From Heliocidaris tuberculata (Eukaryota > Echinodermata > Echinoidea > Camarodonta > Echinometridae), in assembly GCA_025618425.1 (NCBI GenBank), contig CM046850.1, positions 29,477,347-29,541,346 on the forward strand: 64,000 nt of DNA, written 5' to 3'. Under the pieces are notes generated by a model, which saw only the letters and a list, made by a program, of their open reading frames with translations, did no database searches and was not told the origin of the DNA. This document shows, piece by piece, positions 33,003-44,905 of the stretch. Every line of letters begins with the position of its first letter. Position 1 is the stretch's first letter. Both the position numbers and the translations under genes were made by a program.

Positions 33003-33228
33003 ATGGTTGGTTTGATGGTTTATTTTACCTGGCTGCTAAGAAAGCATTGTATGCTTGTAAGTAAGCAACCAGGGGAACGGCGGCTTTCAGTCCTCTCTGA
33101 GGGACTTGGTAATGAGGATTAATGCCTTACCAAAGGGCACTCGCGCATCCACTTGGTTTCGAAACCCCGGGTCCTCCCAGTTTCGAAACTACTGCTCTAT
33201 ATACCACTGGGCCATCGCGCCTCCTCAA
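33003..33228 (-). mobile_element. tRNA-derived SINE, minus strand
   Basis: On the minus strand the A box TGGCCCAGTGGTATATAGAG lies at 33215-33195 and a B-box-like GGTTTCGAAACC at 33166-33155. The body (ACTTGGTAATGAGG region) follows. The spacing between boxes fits a tRNA head. Confidence 0.65.
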
Positions 33229-33517
33229 TATGACTAAAATACTCGGATATATATGTCTAAAGAATTGAAACTCTAATCAGACTGGAATGAGCGAATAGTA
33301 AATAGGAGGATGTTTATTTGGAACAAATTCAATGTCTTTACTTTATTAAAATAGTACTTTGAATTTTTAATTAGATTTTAAAATCTATTTCCTTTTTAAA
33401 TTAAATTTTATTTTTAATGAAAAAAAAAATCTCGGTCATAAAGTATGTGGATCATTTATAAACTAAAATCACAATAATATGCCATTTTTTCATTGTTGCT
33501 AAACATAATGTTTATTA

Positions 33518-33700
33518 ATACTGCTGCTCTCGGACTATAATAGATCATAATGCATCACACGCAGTATGTACAGGGCGTCCTTATAAAACGGAAACACAAC
33601 TTTGAAAAATTCATGGTTGTGTTTCCGTTTTATAGGGACGCTCTCTACATACTGCGTGTGATGCATTATGATCTATTATAGTCCTAGAGCAGCAGTATGA
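33518..33700. mobile_element. Near-perfect hairpin MITE downstream of the sulfotransferase gene
   Basis: The left arm (CTGCTGCTCTCGGACTATAA ... AACACAACTT) and right arm pair over ~85 bp with a short loop. The inner part (CAGGGCGTCC, AAAACGGAAACACAAC) resembles mariner-like ends. Confidence 0.8.
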
Positions 33701-33875
33701 CCGGCGACTGTAAAATTATAAATTACTCGATATTTCAGATCATTTATTTCAGACGTTCGTCATTTTTCCTCTGAATGTTTTAGGACTCTATCATTAATAA
33801 ATTTTAGAGTTGGTTTAAATACTTGTTTAAAAGAATGCAGCACTGTTTATGAATTTTTTTGTGAACTGTTGCCTG

Positions 33876-34527
33876 TTACGATGACAATTTAATTCTAGTT
33901 TCATACATCTCTGTATACAACGGCATGACCTCATCGACGCATCTAATGACGTCAGATGTCATCTGATCACGCCTCGGCATCTCTTTGGCTGGTATAAAAT
34001 GACTTGTTGACATTGCAGTATCGTAGAAATGTACAATATTCATAAGCATATCATCTGCTCCGGTGATCCAATTATTCAATGATTCAATCGAAAGGTCCCA
34101 ATTAAGGAGACGCTCGTTGTACGGAAGTCCAACCGCTCGGCAAAACTTCGGCAGCAAATCGGCAGGGTTCGCCAATAAATCGTCACCGTCAATGACGATC
34201 GGAGAAGGATCAGTGTTCTCTTGGACGAATTTCCAGATGGTATACACCTCCCTGAAGTGGAATCCGCTGGGATAGAAGGGATTGTGTTTCACGATGTCAA
34301 ATGTCTCGATATTTGCTGCCTCGCCATTGAGTTTTCCTTGAGCATGAAGGTGATGGAATACCGATGTCCGAAAGGACGAGATTGTACGAAGAGGATGACG
34401 AATTAAGAAGGCGTGTCGGTATCCCTGCGGAAGGAATCTCAATTCATCTATGCAACCATTGGGGATGTCTTTCACAAAGACGTGAGGACTGTCTGCTTCT
34501 TCTAGCTTACGTTTGATGGATGCGTAT
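33876..34527 (-). CDS. Sulfotransferase-like protein, exon 2 (residues 91-307 and stop)
   Basis: This is the second and last coding exon. The acceptor is CTATAG at 34528-34533, and its first base completes the Ser codon split as TC/A with exon 1. The TAA stop is at 33878-33876. It contains HVFVKDIPNG, then RHAFLIRHPLRTISSF (RHPLRTISS at residues 134-142), which fits the second PAPS-binding element (Arg and Ser contacting the 3'-phosphate) of P-loop sulfotransferases. After it come FYPSGFHFREVYTIWKFV and GDDLLANPADLLPKFCRAVG, both typical of the sulfotransferase fold. The reaction is transfer of sulfate from PAPS to an unknown acceptor; no signal peptide or membrane helix is seen, so a cytosolic enzyme is likely. 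A candidate minus-strand AATAAA lies at 33508-33513. Confidence 0.85.
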
Positions 34528-34533
34528 CTATAG

Positions 34534-35864
34534 TATGTACATAGAAAAAAAAAATGAAAAAGGGAGAAAAGGACCCGTCATATTTCCTTCGGAAACAGTG
34601 ATGCCAAGATTGATGCCAAGATTCAGGCCAGCATGAAACATACCTTGGAGACTGCTACCATGGCTACTTAAACACTATCATAATTACAATTCAGACTATC
34701 AAACCTTTGGGTATAGATTTTGGTCATTCATAGAAATGGACTATATATTGTATATATATCTTAGTTGGGGTGCGATTGCCCCCATAACAAATGATATGTA
34801 TTAGACCGGGACATCCCAGCAGAACAGGCAGCCCACACTACCAGCCAACATGGCAAAGTTGACAAAGAAATGTATAAAAGATCCTCAGTATTTTTTATCA
34901 TAGTTCACCTTGTACATGTATAAACTTTGTAGATTATATAGACAATCATGAAAGAATTTGTGAGTGTGGGGTTAAATGCATGCAGAGGCGTCACTAGAAC
35001 ATTTTGAATGGGGGAGGGTGGGGGGTGACACCCAAATTTGCCGACAAAAATGCGGCACCCTAATTTCCGCCCGCAAATAAAAGAAAATCGCAGATGTAGA
35101 AATCTTGATCATACGGGCCCATTTTCGCAAAGGGGGGGGGGGGGGGGGGGGGAGTCTGACGCCTTTGCCCGAATATCAACTTTTCAATATCTACATTTTT
35201 GCGAGAAAGCGAAGCGACCGAGGCACGTAAAATCCCAACAAAGGCAGCTTGTGCTATGCACTGTACACACACGTGTAAAACAAATGAGAAGCTACACACA
35301 GTGATACACATGCTGTCTCTATGCGAAGACCCAAGATTGCTGTGCGGGGAGCCGTCGAGGTGGAAGGGTCCTAGCATAATGGCGGTGATCGAGCATTCCT
35401 TACAGACAGATATTTACACTGAAATTCACCAGAAATCATAGATGGAATACCAAGTGATCTCTTACAGACATCTTTTGATACAAGGAGAACAACATGAGAC
35501 TATATTTAACATGTTTCTTTCCAATTTCCTTTTTGCTACCAATACTGAACATGAGCTTTAAATGCCCTAGTGGCGTTCGCCTGGCAATCTGCATTTTTAA
35601 AGCATACGGAAGATCAAGGCGTGGATCCCCGTTTACACCCCCATTCAATGCAATTAGTGGCCTATACGATAATCGTTCTCTCCCCTGCACTCCCCCAAAC
35701 ACCACAAAACAGAAATCAAGGGGGGAATCCGCCATCCGTTTATGATTTATTGATACGCCACGTACATGACATACGTAGGGTATACTATAGCTCTCCATAA
35801 TCCCCGGTATTATTACGTAGACCTAAAATAAGTTACTGTTCTACTCTCTCTCTCTCTCTCTTAC
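34534..35864 (-). other. Intron of the sulfotransferase gene
   Basis: The intron holds a partial hAT-like sequence with a CAGAGGCGT left end and a 20-base G-run (about 34987-35220), then one copy of a 339-bp dispersed repeat (35221-35559) that also occurs inverted at 17221-17556. No further coding exon is needed, since the split Ser codon joins the two exons in frame. Confidence 0.7.
35221..35559 (+). repeat. 339-bp dispersed repeat in sulfotransferase intron
   Basis: Partner of 17221-17556. The match starts exactly at AGGCACGTAA where a GCGAAGCGACCG end-like sequence stops, suggesting a real element boundary. Confidence 0.85.
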
Positions 35865-36136
35865 GATATGAAGTCGGGCTTGAAGTTGGATGCAGTCAAC
35901 TTCTGGAGGATGCGGGACGCTTCCTGAAACGTCTCCTCGTTCCCTTGGATATCCTTGGGCAGTTTCATGCCCGTGATCCCCTCGAAGTCCACCTGAGCTA
36001 AGTAGCAGTAGCAGAACGGTTCGAACCAAATCTGAATGTCTTCAATGTAAGTCAGACAACGCGTTAGGGCGGTGGAGACGGATCGGGGCACGCACCACAA
36101 GATTGTCCGACTTTGCGCCAGAGGTTTTCCCGACAT
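35865..36136 (-). CDS. Sulfotransferase-like protein, exon 1 (residues 1-91)
   Basis: The ATG at 36136 opens a 272-bp coding segment ending at a GTAAGA donor (intron from 35864). Residues 10-28 read RTILWCVPRSVSTALTRCL; PRSVSTA fits the 5'-phosphosulfate-binding loop of sulfotransferases. The next segment, IWFEPFCYCYL, resembles invertebrate proteins often labelled 'branched-chain aminotransferase-like' that are really P-loop sulfotransferase relatives. Joined to exon 2 the protein is 307 residues with no break, a normal length for this family. The intron starts inside a GA/CT microsatellite, so its first 25 bases are nearly pure GA. The physiological substrate cannot be told from sequence. 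Confidence 0.85.
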
Positions 36137-36394
36137 AGCGCCCTAACAGCTTGTTGTTGGCGAAGTTATCCCACTGGCACTGAATCATCGATCTCTCGAT
36201 GCACTGAATAGGTATACATCGGATTGAATACACAGACAGGACTGGTATATAGTCCGTTCATATTAGTTCGAAGAGCTTGTGCAGTGATGCAAATATAGAC
36301 ATACTACTGATGTGCGTTGGAAACACAATTAAGATCATTTTATTTCAAACTTTTTCACATGGCAATTGCCACCAATGATTTTCTATAGAGGGTG

Positions 36395-37000
36395 AAAAGA
36401 TCTGAGAGTCAGCTTTGTGCTCTGTGCCTTTTGTAGTGAAGAATCAGAAACGATTCACCACTTATTGGTTAAATGTCGAGTTGTTACTCCCTTGTGGGAG
36501 CCGGAAATTAGAAAAAAATTTGTCTGAGAAACTAAAAAGGTCAATTGATTTGTCAGTTTTTGAACGCTTATTTGGTTGTGATGACACATGTTTTGTTACA
36601 TCATGTATCAACTTTATTACTCTATGTACCAGGTATTATATTCACTGTTGTAAATTTGGCAACGAGATCCCAGTTTTTGACTCTCTCTTATCTTTTATTC
36701 AGTCCAAACATAGATCAGAATATGTCATTGCTTCAAAGAATGGTAAATTGGGACTTCATTTCAAAAAAATTGTTTTAAAGCTGTGAGTCCGAAGGTTATA
36801 AACATTTTCGTCCTGCTTCATCATCATTATTGTTACTAGTACTGTTTTTATTTGCACATTGTTTTAAACTGGTGACCGTTTATTCATTTTGAGCTTCTAT
36901 TTTGTATTTGTGATATACATGTACATGTACAATGTACATGTATTTTGTACTTTTATATGATCGACTGTTTTATGCAATAAAAACATTAAAAAAAAAATCA
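36395..37000 (+). pseudogene. 3' remnant of a L1-Tx1-like LINE (zinc-binding end and A tail)
   Basis: One frame reads LRVSFVLCAFCSEESETIHH then LLVKC, a C-x2-C...H...C RT zinc-binding motif. After a shift near 36510 another frame continues DLSVFERLFGCDDTCF, then YYIHCCKFGNEIPVFDS and ends at 36786. This order (zinc motif, then aromatic/Cys-rich helix, then basic end) is typical of Tx1-like L1 C-termini. The element ends with AATAAA and an A-run (36975-36999). Confidence 0.75.
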
Positions 37001-37540
37001 TTATTCACGTATAGCTTACAAACAGCCGATGGCTGTTTTTATTTTTATTTTTTAAAAAGAAAGGCCAACTAGTCAAGCGAATACGTGATGAACGTGATCC
37101 TCCTAAAACATTGTATGGAAGGGAAACCTTTATTATTGTTCTTGTTTGGACTTTGACCCGCTCTTTACAGAGTAAATCCTGATAGCCGAGTTGTAAACTT
37201 ATATTTACATTTTGAAAATACAGCGCATGCTCACAAGGGGGGGGGGGGGGGGGGGGGGGAGGGGAGACGGTGAATGGGAACATTAAAGGGTACCAATCAC
37301 CAAGAATAATTTTGCTCTGTATGATAGAGGTTGCATGTCGTTATACTATATTCAAAATATGGGCTTCAAATATTGATTCTATGAAGAGATATTGCAATTT
37401 TAATTACATAAGCGTAAAAGCGACTCGTGAGTAGACTACTCGACACACCCGTACGCGCTCGTCAAGGTAAAGGCCATAGACGTATAATAGATGGCGGAAA
37501 ATATGCCTAGGCAAGGTTGTAAAACGTAAACGCGCTGGCG

Positions 37541-38933
37541 GGCCGGTGTCATGGTCGATCTGTTCCGGGTTCCGGCGGAACAAAACGACTAGTCGATTCG
37601 TTCATCGGAACCAAGCGACTAGTCGATTCGTTCCAGTGGACTCAAACGACTGATATCACTTTTGGCCGATACGTAACGAAAGCCGCCGTTTGGTTCCGAC
37701 ATTAGTTTTCCATTGGGGCAGTATTGTTTACCTGCATACTTCATTTTCTCCCTTTTTTCATTTCTTTTTCTTTTCTTTTTCTTTTCTTTTTCTTTTCTGT
37801 TTCTTTTCTTTTTCTTTTCTGTTTCTTTTCTTTTTTTTTTTCTTTTTTCCTTTGCGCAGAATGGGGGGGGGGGGGCTACTGCCCCCAAGCCCTCCACCAG
37901 TACGCCAGTGATGTATACAGTGTATACAGTGGCGGATTGGGGGGGGGGGGCAATCCCGGCCCGTGCCCCCCCCCCCATTTTGAAAGAAAACAATGCATTG
38001 TGCCCCCCTATTTTTGATTGTGCCCCCCCCCCCCCTTTTAGAACAGGAAACCTTTTTTTTTTTTTTTTGCTTGTCAGAGTATTATGGAGGGGAACTTTTG
38101 GAGGGCTGGCGAGACCAGAAAAATATGGGTCTCCCTCCAAGCAGTTTCCCAAAGTTGACAATCCTCCATTTGTTTGCCCCCCCCCCCCCCCTTATACGAA
38201 ATCCTGGATCCGCCCCTGAGTGTATATATGCTTATTCATATCTTAAGTCCATCTGTAATGGCCTGATGGGCAGTGGGTATCCAGGATTTTGTGAAATGTG
38301 CTATTATCTTGTTTCACTCTCTATTTCCAGCAAAGATTTTTTTTTTTTGTCACTAAAACCTGGGGGATGATTGTATACACCCTGCTATCTTTGCCCCTTT
38401 CACGTAGGGATCCCATTTGGAAGCATCTAAAAGAGTTGAATAGTTCACAATACAGGTCACATGTATGATATCCAGTATGCTATGTGTTTCATGTATTAAA
38501 GGGTAAACATATGTATACTCTGTTCTAGCTTATATTGTTGTATTTACTGTTGCACCTTAACTGTCAAAATGACAAAATTCGCGAAGAGTACATTTTTCTA
38601 TACAAAATTCGTAAATAGGCAACAGTGTCCGTTCTGTTGGTGTGGCTGATTTGGAGGACTTTGATTGGTTACAAAAGGCGACCAGAAGAGTACATTTTTC
38701 TTTAGGGGTGTTACCATGACATGATGCTTGAGCACAATAGAGATTCGGATCGCATGAGCGGCTAAATATCTCGTCGATTGGTTCCAAGGAACGAATCTCC
38801 TGGCCGGAACCAATCGCCTATGACGCTCGCATCGACTCGACCAAAGCGGATCCAATCGGCGGGTAGACATTCAGTCGATTGGATCCTGTGGAACCAATCG
38901 CCTGCTCGGAACAAATCGCCTATGACACCGGCC
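37541..38933. mobile_element. 1.39-kb TIR element with subterminal repeats
   Basis: The left end GGCCGGTGTCATGGTCGAT matches the reverse complement of the right end (GGCCGGTGTCATAGGCGAT) over about 27 bp with few mismatches. Next to each end are repeated CGACTAGTCGATTCGTTCC (left) and ATTGGTTCC/ACCAATCGCCT (right) motifs, typical transposase-binding subterminal repeats. The middle holds a T/C-rich tract, G-runs and a hAT MITE. No transposase ORF is recognised. Confidence 0.65.
37927..38218. mobile_element. hAT MITE nested in the 1.39-kb TIR element
   Basis: Terminus CAGTGGCGGAT and inverted ATCCGCCCCTG are flanked by an exact 8-bp duplication AGTGTATA (37919-37926 and 38219-38226). The interior is dominated by G/C homopolymer tracts. 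Confidence 0.85.
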
Positions 38934-39223
38934 ATGGTAAAGGCTCGCAAACTCTGAGTTCGGTTCCGCGCGAGCATTTTCATGTTATCCTTTATTTCCT
39001 TCATACTCATTAACTTTTGACCTATAGAATACCAGACAAAGTTTTTTGAGATTGATTTTATACTTTCTATAGCTGTACACAAGTTATATTTTCAGGTGAT
39101 TGGTACACTTTAACTGACCCTTGATTGATTGATGAATTGAGAAACAAAATGATGAGTGAGAAAGAGATTATTATAGAGACTCATGGAGAGATACGGAGAG
39201 ACAGGAGAGGAGAATGAGAATGT

Positions 39224-41830
39224 CTTTACAGGACAAGTTAAGCTCTACTGATTGGTCTGATGTTTACTCTGTGAAAGAAAATGTTGATCAAGCCTTTGAA
39301 ATATTTTTAAACATGTTAAATAATTGCATAAACTTTTGCATACCATTGAAAAAACATCGGAAATATGATTATATATAAGCGTATACCTAAACTTCCTTGG
39401 GTTACAAAATCAATTCTACGATCCATTAATCGCAAAAATAATTTATATATCGACTTTATTTCTAAACCTTGCGATTCTTCACGAAAGAAATACACTTCCT
39501 ACAAAAATGTGCTTACTACAACCCTTCGCTTGGCGAAAAAGGGATATTTTGTGGAACAACTAGATCTATTTAAAAATGACGTTAAAAACACTTGGAAAAT
39601 CGTAAATGGTGCTCTGAATAAGGGTAAAAAATCCAAGTCAATTTCTAAGTTGCGTGTTGATGACGCCTTTATTGAAGATAATCACGGAATAGCTGATACC
39701 TTTAACACCTATTTTTCTGAAGTATAGGCTCCAAATTATCTCAGACTATTATTCCAGGTGATAAATCCTTTCACGAATTTCTAACAATGCCAAATGACAA
39801 CTCTATTTTCTTTACCCCAGTATTTAGGCAGGAGTTAGTTAATATTGTCTTAGGATTGAAATCAAACAAATCTCCTGGTTACGACGGTATAACCAATTTC
39901 CTCTTGAAAAGCATTGTCGATTCCATTGCTGATCCGTTGCTTTACATATTCAATTTATCTTTGAAGTCTGGCCAAGTTCAAGCTAAAATGAAAATTGCTA
40001 AAGTGATCTCATTATTCAAAGAAGGTGATAACCTGTCTGTCAACAATTATCGCCCCATATCTTTATTAACCTCGTTTTCAAAAATGTTGGAAAAAGTAGT
40101 CTACGTAAGAACTATTGCTTTTCTTTAAAAATACAATATTATATCTGACTCTCAGTTTGGTTTCAGAGAAAAACACAACACGACCCACGCTATTTTAATT
40201 CTCATAGATCAAATCTCTAGTTCTTTTGATAAGTCTAATCACACTGTGGGTATGTTCCTTGATTTCTCTAAGGCTTTTGATACCATTAATCACGAGATAC
40301 TACTACATAAACTTGCTTACTATGGCATCAGAGGGAATGCATTGAAGTGGTTTAAGAGTTATCTTACAGGTATAGAGTACAATTTGTTAGCGTAAACAAT
40401 TCTGACTCTTCTACCAAACCTGTTAATTGCGGAGTTCCTCAAGGAAGCCTTCTGGGCCCTCTTTTATTTATAATTTATGTAAATGATATTAAAAGGTCGT
40501 CTGATATTCTTTCTTTTATACTCTTTGCGGACGACTCCCATCTTTTCTACTCACATCACGATCCTATTGAACTCGTCACTGTTTTAAATGCCGAACTTAA
40601 AAAGGTGACGGATTGGATAAAAGCTAACAAACTATCTTTAAATTTACAAAAAACAAATTATATGTTGTTTAGTAATTCCTTATCACATCTGTCTGATCAA
40701 ATTATATTTGACAACACTGTTATTAAAGAAGTTAAAACAACCAAATTTTTAGGTATTACTATAGACAATAAATTATCATGGAATTCGCATATTGATAACA
40801 CTTGCAAAACCATATCAAGAAATACTGGAGTTATTCATCAACTTAAGCATGTTCTTCCATTATCAGCACTTCTGATGTTATATTCAACTCTCATCTTACC
40901 ATATCTAAATTATGGCATTTTGGCATGGGGAAAGGCAGCAAGATCCAGGTTAGATAAAATTTTACTCTTGCAGAAAAAGGTTTTGAGAATAATATGTAAT
41001 ACATACAGAGCGCATACTGATATTTTGTTTCGCCAAAATCGTATTCTCATAATTCATGACCTTTATCGATTTCAGCTGTACCAATTCATGTACAATCTTG
41101 ATAGAAATAATATGCCATTCGTTTTGAAACAACTGTTTGCAAAAAATAGCACTTTACACAGGTACTACACCAGGCAAGCAAACGATTATCATTTACCCAA
41201 AACTAGAACGGCTTTTGCCAGTAAAACTATTTTTTTCAGTGGTCCTAAATATTGGAACTCATTAGAACAGAATTTAAAACTTACCCCTATAGGTTCAAAT
41301 ATCTTGTGAAGAAACACTTGATTGACTTATACTGATGTAAATAATTCACTCTGCTTTTATTTATTTTTCTTTTCTTTTCATTCCATAATAGTGTATTTAT
41401 CTTTTTTATAATAGTTATATATACGTGTATATATAATATACTGATTTCCACTCGAAATCTCTTTTATTTCATTAATTTTATCTTGTAATGTTAGCTCAAC
41501 TGTATATGTACATATGTTTTGTTTAGTAATTTCCTCCCTCTCTTTCCTCCCTCTCAAACAATTACTTTAATTTAAACGAAAATCTTTTTGTTAGTTTTTT
41601 TGTTTTTTTTAAAACATATATTATTGTATCATTATTCGATTAGGGGGTCTACATCACACAAGCTAAGCTTTTTAGTAGATCCCTCCACATATCATTTTGT
41701 CACCTTTCTATGTCATATTTATGTATTCTCTGTTTTTGCAGTGTTTGTAATTTATACATATTGTTGTAATTTCATTGTAAATGTGGAATCTGAATAAATC
41801 AAATCAAATCAAATCAAATCAAATCAATGA
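39224..41830 (+). pseudogene. 5'-truncated CR1/L2-like LINE, RT domain with several stops and shifts
   Basis: The sequence starts inside the endonuclease/RT linker (LQDKLSSTDWSDVYS) and continues with PWVTKSILRSINRKNNLY, KSNKSPGYDGITNFLL, NYRPISLLTSFSKMLEK, LDFSKAFDTINHEILL, GVPQGSLLGPLLFIIYVND and LFADDSHLFY. At least four lesions break it: a stop and shift near 39370, a stop at 39727, a stop at 40128 and a shift near 40390. The C-terminal part (40605-41309) is open. It ends in a five-unit AAATC repeat (41793-41826). The endonuclease is missing. Confidence 0.9.
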
Positions 41831-41849
41831 AGAGGAGGAGGAAGAGTAG

Positions 41850-41880
<31 letters not shown>

Positions 41881-42952
41881 GCCGGGGGGAGGCTATGGGA
41901 GAGAGCGATTGGGGAACCACTCCATTATTCCCATCTTTTTTTTTTCTACATCGACTAGGTTTATTATTGCCCATCCCAGGCCCAAAGGGCCGCGGAGCGT
42001 TTTTGAAAGTGAGGGGGCTGATTTGATTTCACTCATTAATGACAATTTTTGCACCTTTTTCTGAGGTTTTATATAACGTGTTTACTGAAAAAAGTGGGGG
42101 CTGCAGCCCCCAGCCCCCAGCACCCCGGTTCCGCGGCCCATGCGAAAAGCCCCTGATCGTATGCCACGCATGTAATGCTTATTTCGATCCCCCCTTTTTC
42201 TAGTAAACTTTAGCTTGATCCTGCTCGATCAGCTGATGGATCTAATAATTAATAGATCTAAGCCCAAATACATGCAAATACATGTATGAATATAGGCATG
42301 TACAACTGAAAGTCAATTTATATTTTGCTGCATGTGGATAATTTTATATATCGGCAAACGGCACAGTCGGAGGGGGGGGGGGGAGGTGGGGGCGGCTTGC
42401 TTGAATTTCCTTAAAACCTAAATTTCTTTTAAAAAATGTATCCTTAGTCATTGTGTCAAGTATGCCTCTGTTATTTTTTGTTCCAAGGGGGCGATGGGGG
42501 GGGGGGGGGAGGGGATTCCACCTATTTGCCAATAAGGCATGATTTCAGAGGTTGTATTCTGGATGTAGGGATCGGTAAATTACTCTTTGCTTTCTTGAGT
42601 ATAGAGAGAGTACATCATGAACGCATTGCACACAGTCAATTACAGTTGAAAGCTACAGAGCATAGCATTTATTCAGATAAAGTATAACGACGAAGCCTAG
42701 AGCAAGTCTGATCAAGGAGTTGTCTGGAATCTATTTTGAAGTAAATCTGACTAGAGGCCTGGATCCGGAATGAACCCCTTTTATAATGAGTAAACCCTCT
42801 ATTGGGAGTTGAGTCCGTGATAAGTACGTCATGACTTTTACTCAAATATTGGGGAGTGGGGCTATTATCTGGAAGGAGTGATGTTGTGAATAAGAAGACC
42901 ATAAAGTGACCATTACGTCATAGCTTTAGTTGGAAGCTATATATCTTCAAAA

Positions 42953-44054
42953 CTAAAATATATTTTGTTTGCAGATGATACCAATATTTTTATGTCTCAT
43001 GAATACATCAATATTCTTCAAGTGCAATTTAATAATGTATTAAAGAAGGTGAATTCTTGGTTATCTTTGAATAAATTATCTGTAAATATTTCTAAAACAC
43101 AGTATATGATATTTACAAATAAGAAAATAAGCACTGGAGATTTCCAAGTACAACTAGCAAACTCTAATATTGTAAAAACATCATATGTCAAATTTCTTGG
43201 TGTCATGATAGATGATAAATTGCTATGGACTCATCATATTGACTTGATATGTAATAGAATTTCCAAAGTTATTGGTATAATGTATAGATTACACAATTTT
43301 CCGACGATTATTTTAAGAAATATTTATTATGCACTTATTTCACCTTTTTTGAGTTATGGCATCCTTGCCTGGGGCAGTGCTTCACATTCACAGTTAGAAA
43401 GACTTTTTAAACTACAAAAACGTGCAATGAGAATAATCGATCATTTGCCATTTCTTGCCCATACAGAACCCATTTTCAAATCCCACAAAATTTTAAAGTT
43501 TTATGATATTTATCAATATGAGATTGCAATTTTTATGTACAATTGTTATAGAGGTCTTTTACCAGAATCTCTACACAATCATTTTGTTTTAAATTGTAGT
43601 GTGCATAATTATGTCACTAGAAATAGTAAAAATTTTCATATACCAAATGTAAGGACAGATTTATTTAAAAAATCAATTTTTTATCGTGGGCCAATTTCTT
43701 GGAATTTGTTGTCGGATGAAATCAAGAATAGTTGTTCTTTTAATACATTCAAAAGGAAATATAAGGCTAATATTATCACTACGTATGCATCTTTTTCAGT
43801 GTAATTGTTCTTTTTTAAATTCTTGTGTGGGTTGTTAGGTATTTCTTTCTGTATAAATTGATTTTACATTTTGTTATTTTAATTTGGGTCGGCCTTTCAT
43901 AAGGATTACCCTTTTTGGCTGCTACCCACTCAGTATCTTATTTGTTGTTGTTGTTATTGTAAATAACTATACTGCTTGAAATGTTTTGTATCATCATTCT
44001 TTTGTGTATGGTTTTTATACTGAGAAAATAAAGTGAATTGAAATTGAATTGAAG
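42953..44054 (+). mobile_element. 5'-truncated CR1/L2-like LINE, intact RT C-terminal ORF
   Basis: The element begins just before the catalytic box (ILFADDTNIFMSH) and stays open for 279 residues to a TAA at 43802-43804. It includes LSLNKLSVNISKTQYMIF, VKFLGVMIDDKL and SYGILAWGSASHSQLERL, the shared C-terminal landmarks of the other two LINEs here. A short ATTGAA-type tail lies at 44034-44053. The lack of any lesion in 840 bp suggests a fairly young insertion, truncated on arrival. It sits 420 bp upstream of the RBM18 start codon on the same strand. Confidence 0.88.
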
Positions 44055-44473
44055 TTATATGAGTAATACTTTCTGAAGAAAGTGTGAAGTTTGTAAACAT
44101 ATGAACTTCCTGTTTTATTTCCTTTCTAGGTATTGATAAAGTATTGATAACTTATTGATAATTGTAAAATTAGTCTTATTATCACATAAAATTATAATCG
44201 AGTTCATTTCGCTATATCAAATTGGCAATACCTTCCTACACGCTATATGTGCGAGATATAGCCAAAGCAAAGAGTATACTATTAAAAGTCTTTGGCCAAA
44301 GACTTATAGCGTATATTTATTTGTCTCTAACTTCTACCAGAATTTCATTCAATTGCTTCGTTCGTCATGTTCGTTCTACCGATTGTATAGAAAATCTGTT
44401 AGTTTTAGCACATAAATCTAACTTGTGTGCAGATTAAAAGGTCCGAAATTATTGATTTTTATAAGTCTTCATA

Positions 44474-44532
44474 ATGAATGACATTGGAGGACGGAGACTT
44501 TGGATCGGAAACCTAGATGAAAGAATAACCGA
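44474..44532 (+). CDS. RBM18: RBM18 exon 1 (residues 1-20)
   Basis: The ATG at 44474 opens MNDIGGRRLWIGNLDERITE, ending at a GA/GTAAGA donor (intron from 44533). LWIGNL (residues 9-14) is the RNP2 strand of an RNA-recognition motif. The human protein has HRLWIGNLDPKITEYHLL at the same place, after a longer N-terminus that is absent here. A LINE fragment ends 420 bp upstream (44054), so the promoter must be compact or lie inside that LINE. Confidence 0.93.
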
Positions 44533-44849
44533 GTAAGATATTTGTTCAACATGTCCCACATGCGTAAAACAGTGTTAGTAAATAGTAAATTTGTGTTGTG
44601 CATTCATCATTGGCATTGAATTGGCACTGTTCATGCTGTTGCAATTGCATATTTGGCTGTTGTCATCAAATCGATGTTATATTCTTGTTCATTTCTGATT
44701 CTCAATAGAATAAATTATAAGATTGTTTTTTTTTAAATCTGTGATTTATAATTATAATTTTTTTGTAAAGAACTCCAACTTTTTAATTTTTTTTTGGTGA
44801 TAATTATTTGATAAACATGATAAATTAGGTCTAAGTTAGATCTATTGCA

Positions 44850-44905
44850 CTCACACCACTCACACTTATGTGAGATTATTGGAGATAACCTCGCACTCTG
44901 TACCT
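44850..44905. repeat. Short hairpin with GAGGTTAT stem, site 2
   Basis: CACACTTATGTGAGATTATTGGAGATAACCTCGCA: a decayed version of the stem, preceded by CACTCACACC. Confidence 0.5.

Noticed and set aside
37619..38370. Several overlapping long frames with Phe, Pro and Gly runs
   Set aside because: Caused by T/C-rich and G/C homopolymer tracts inside nested transposons.
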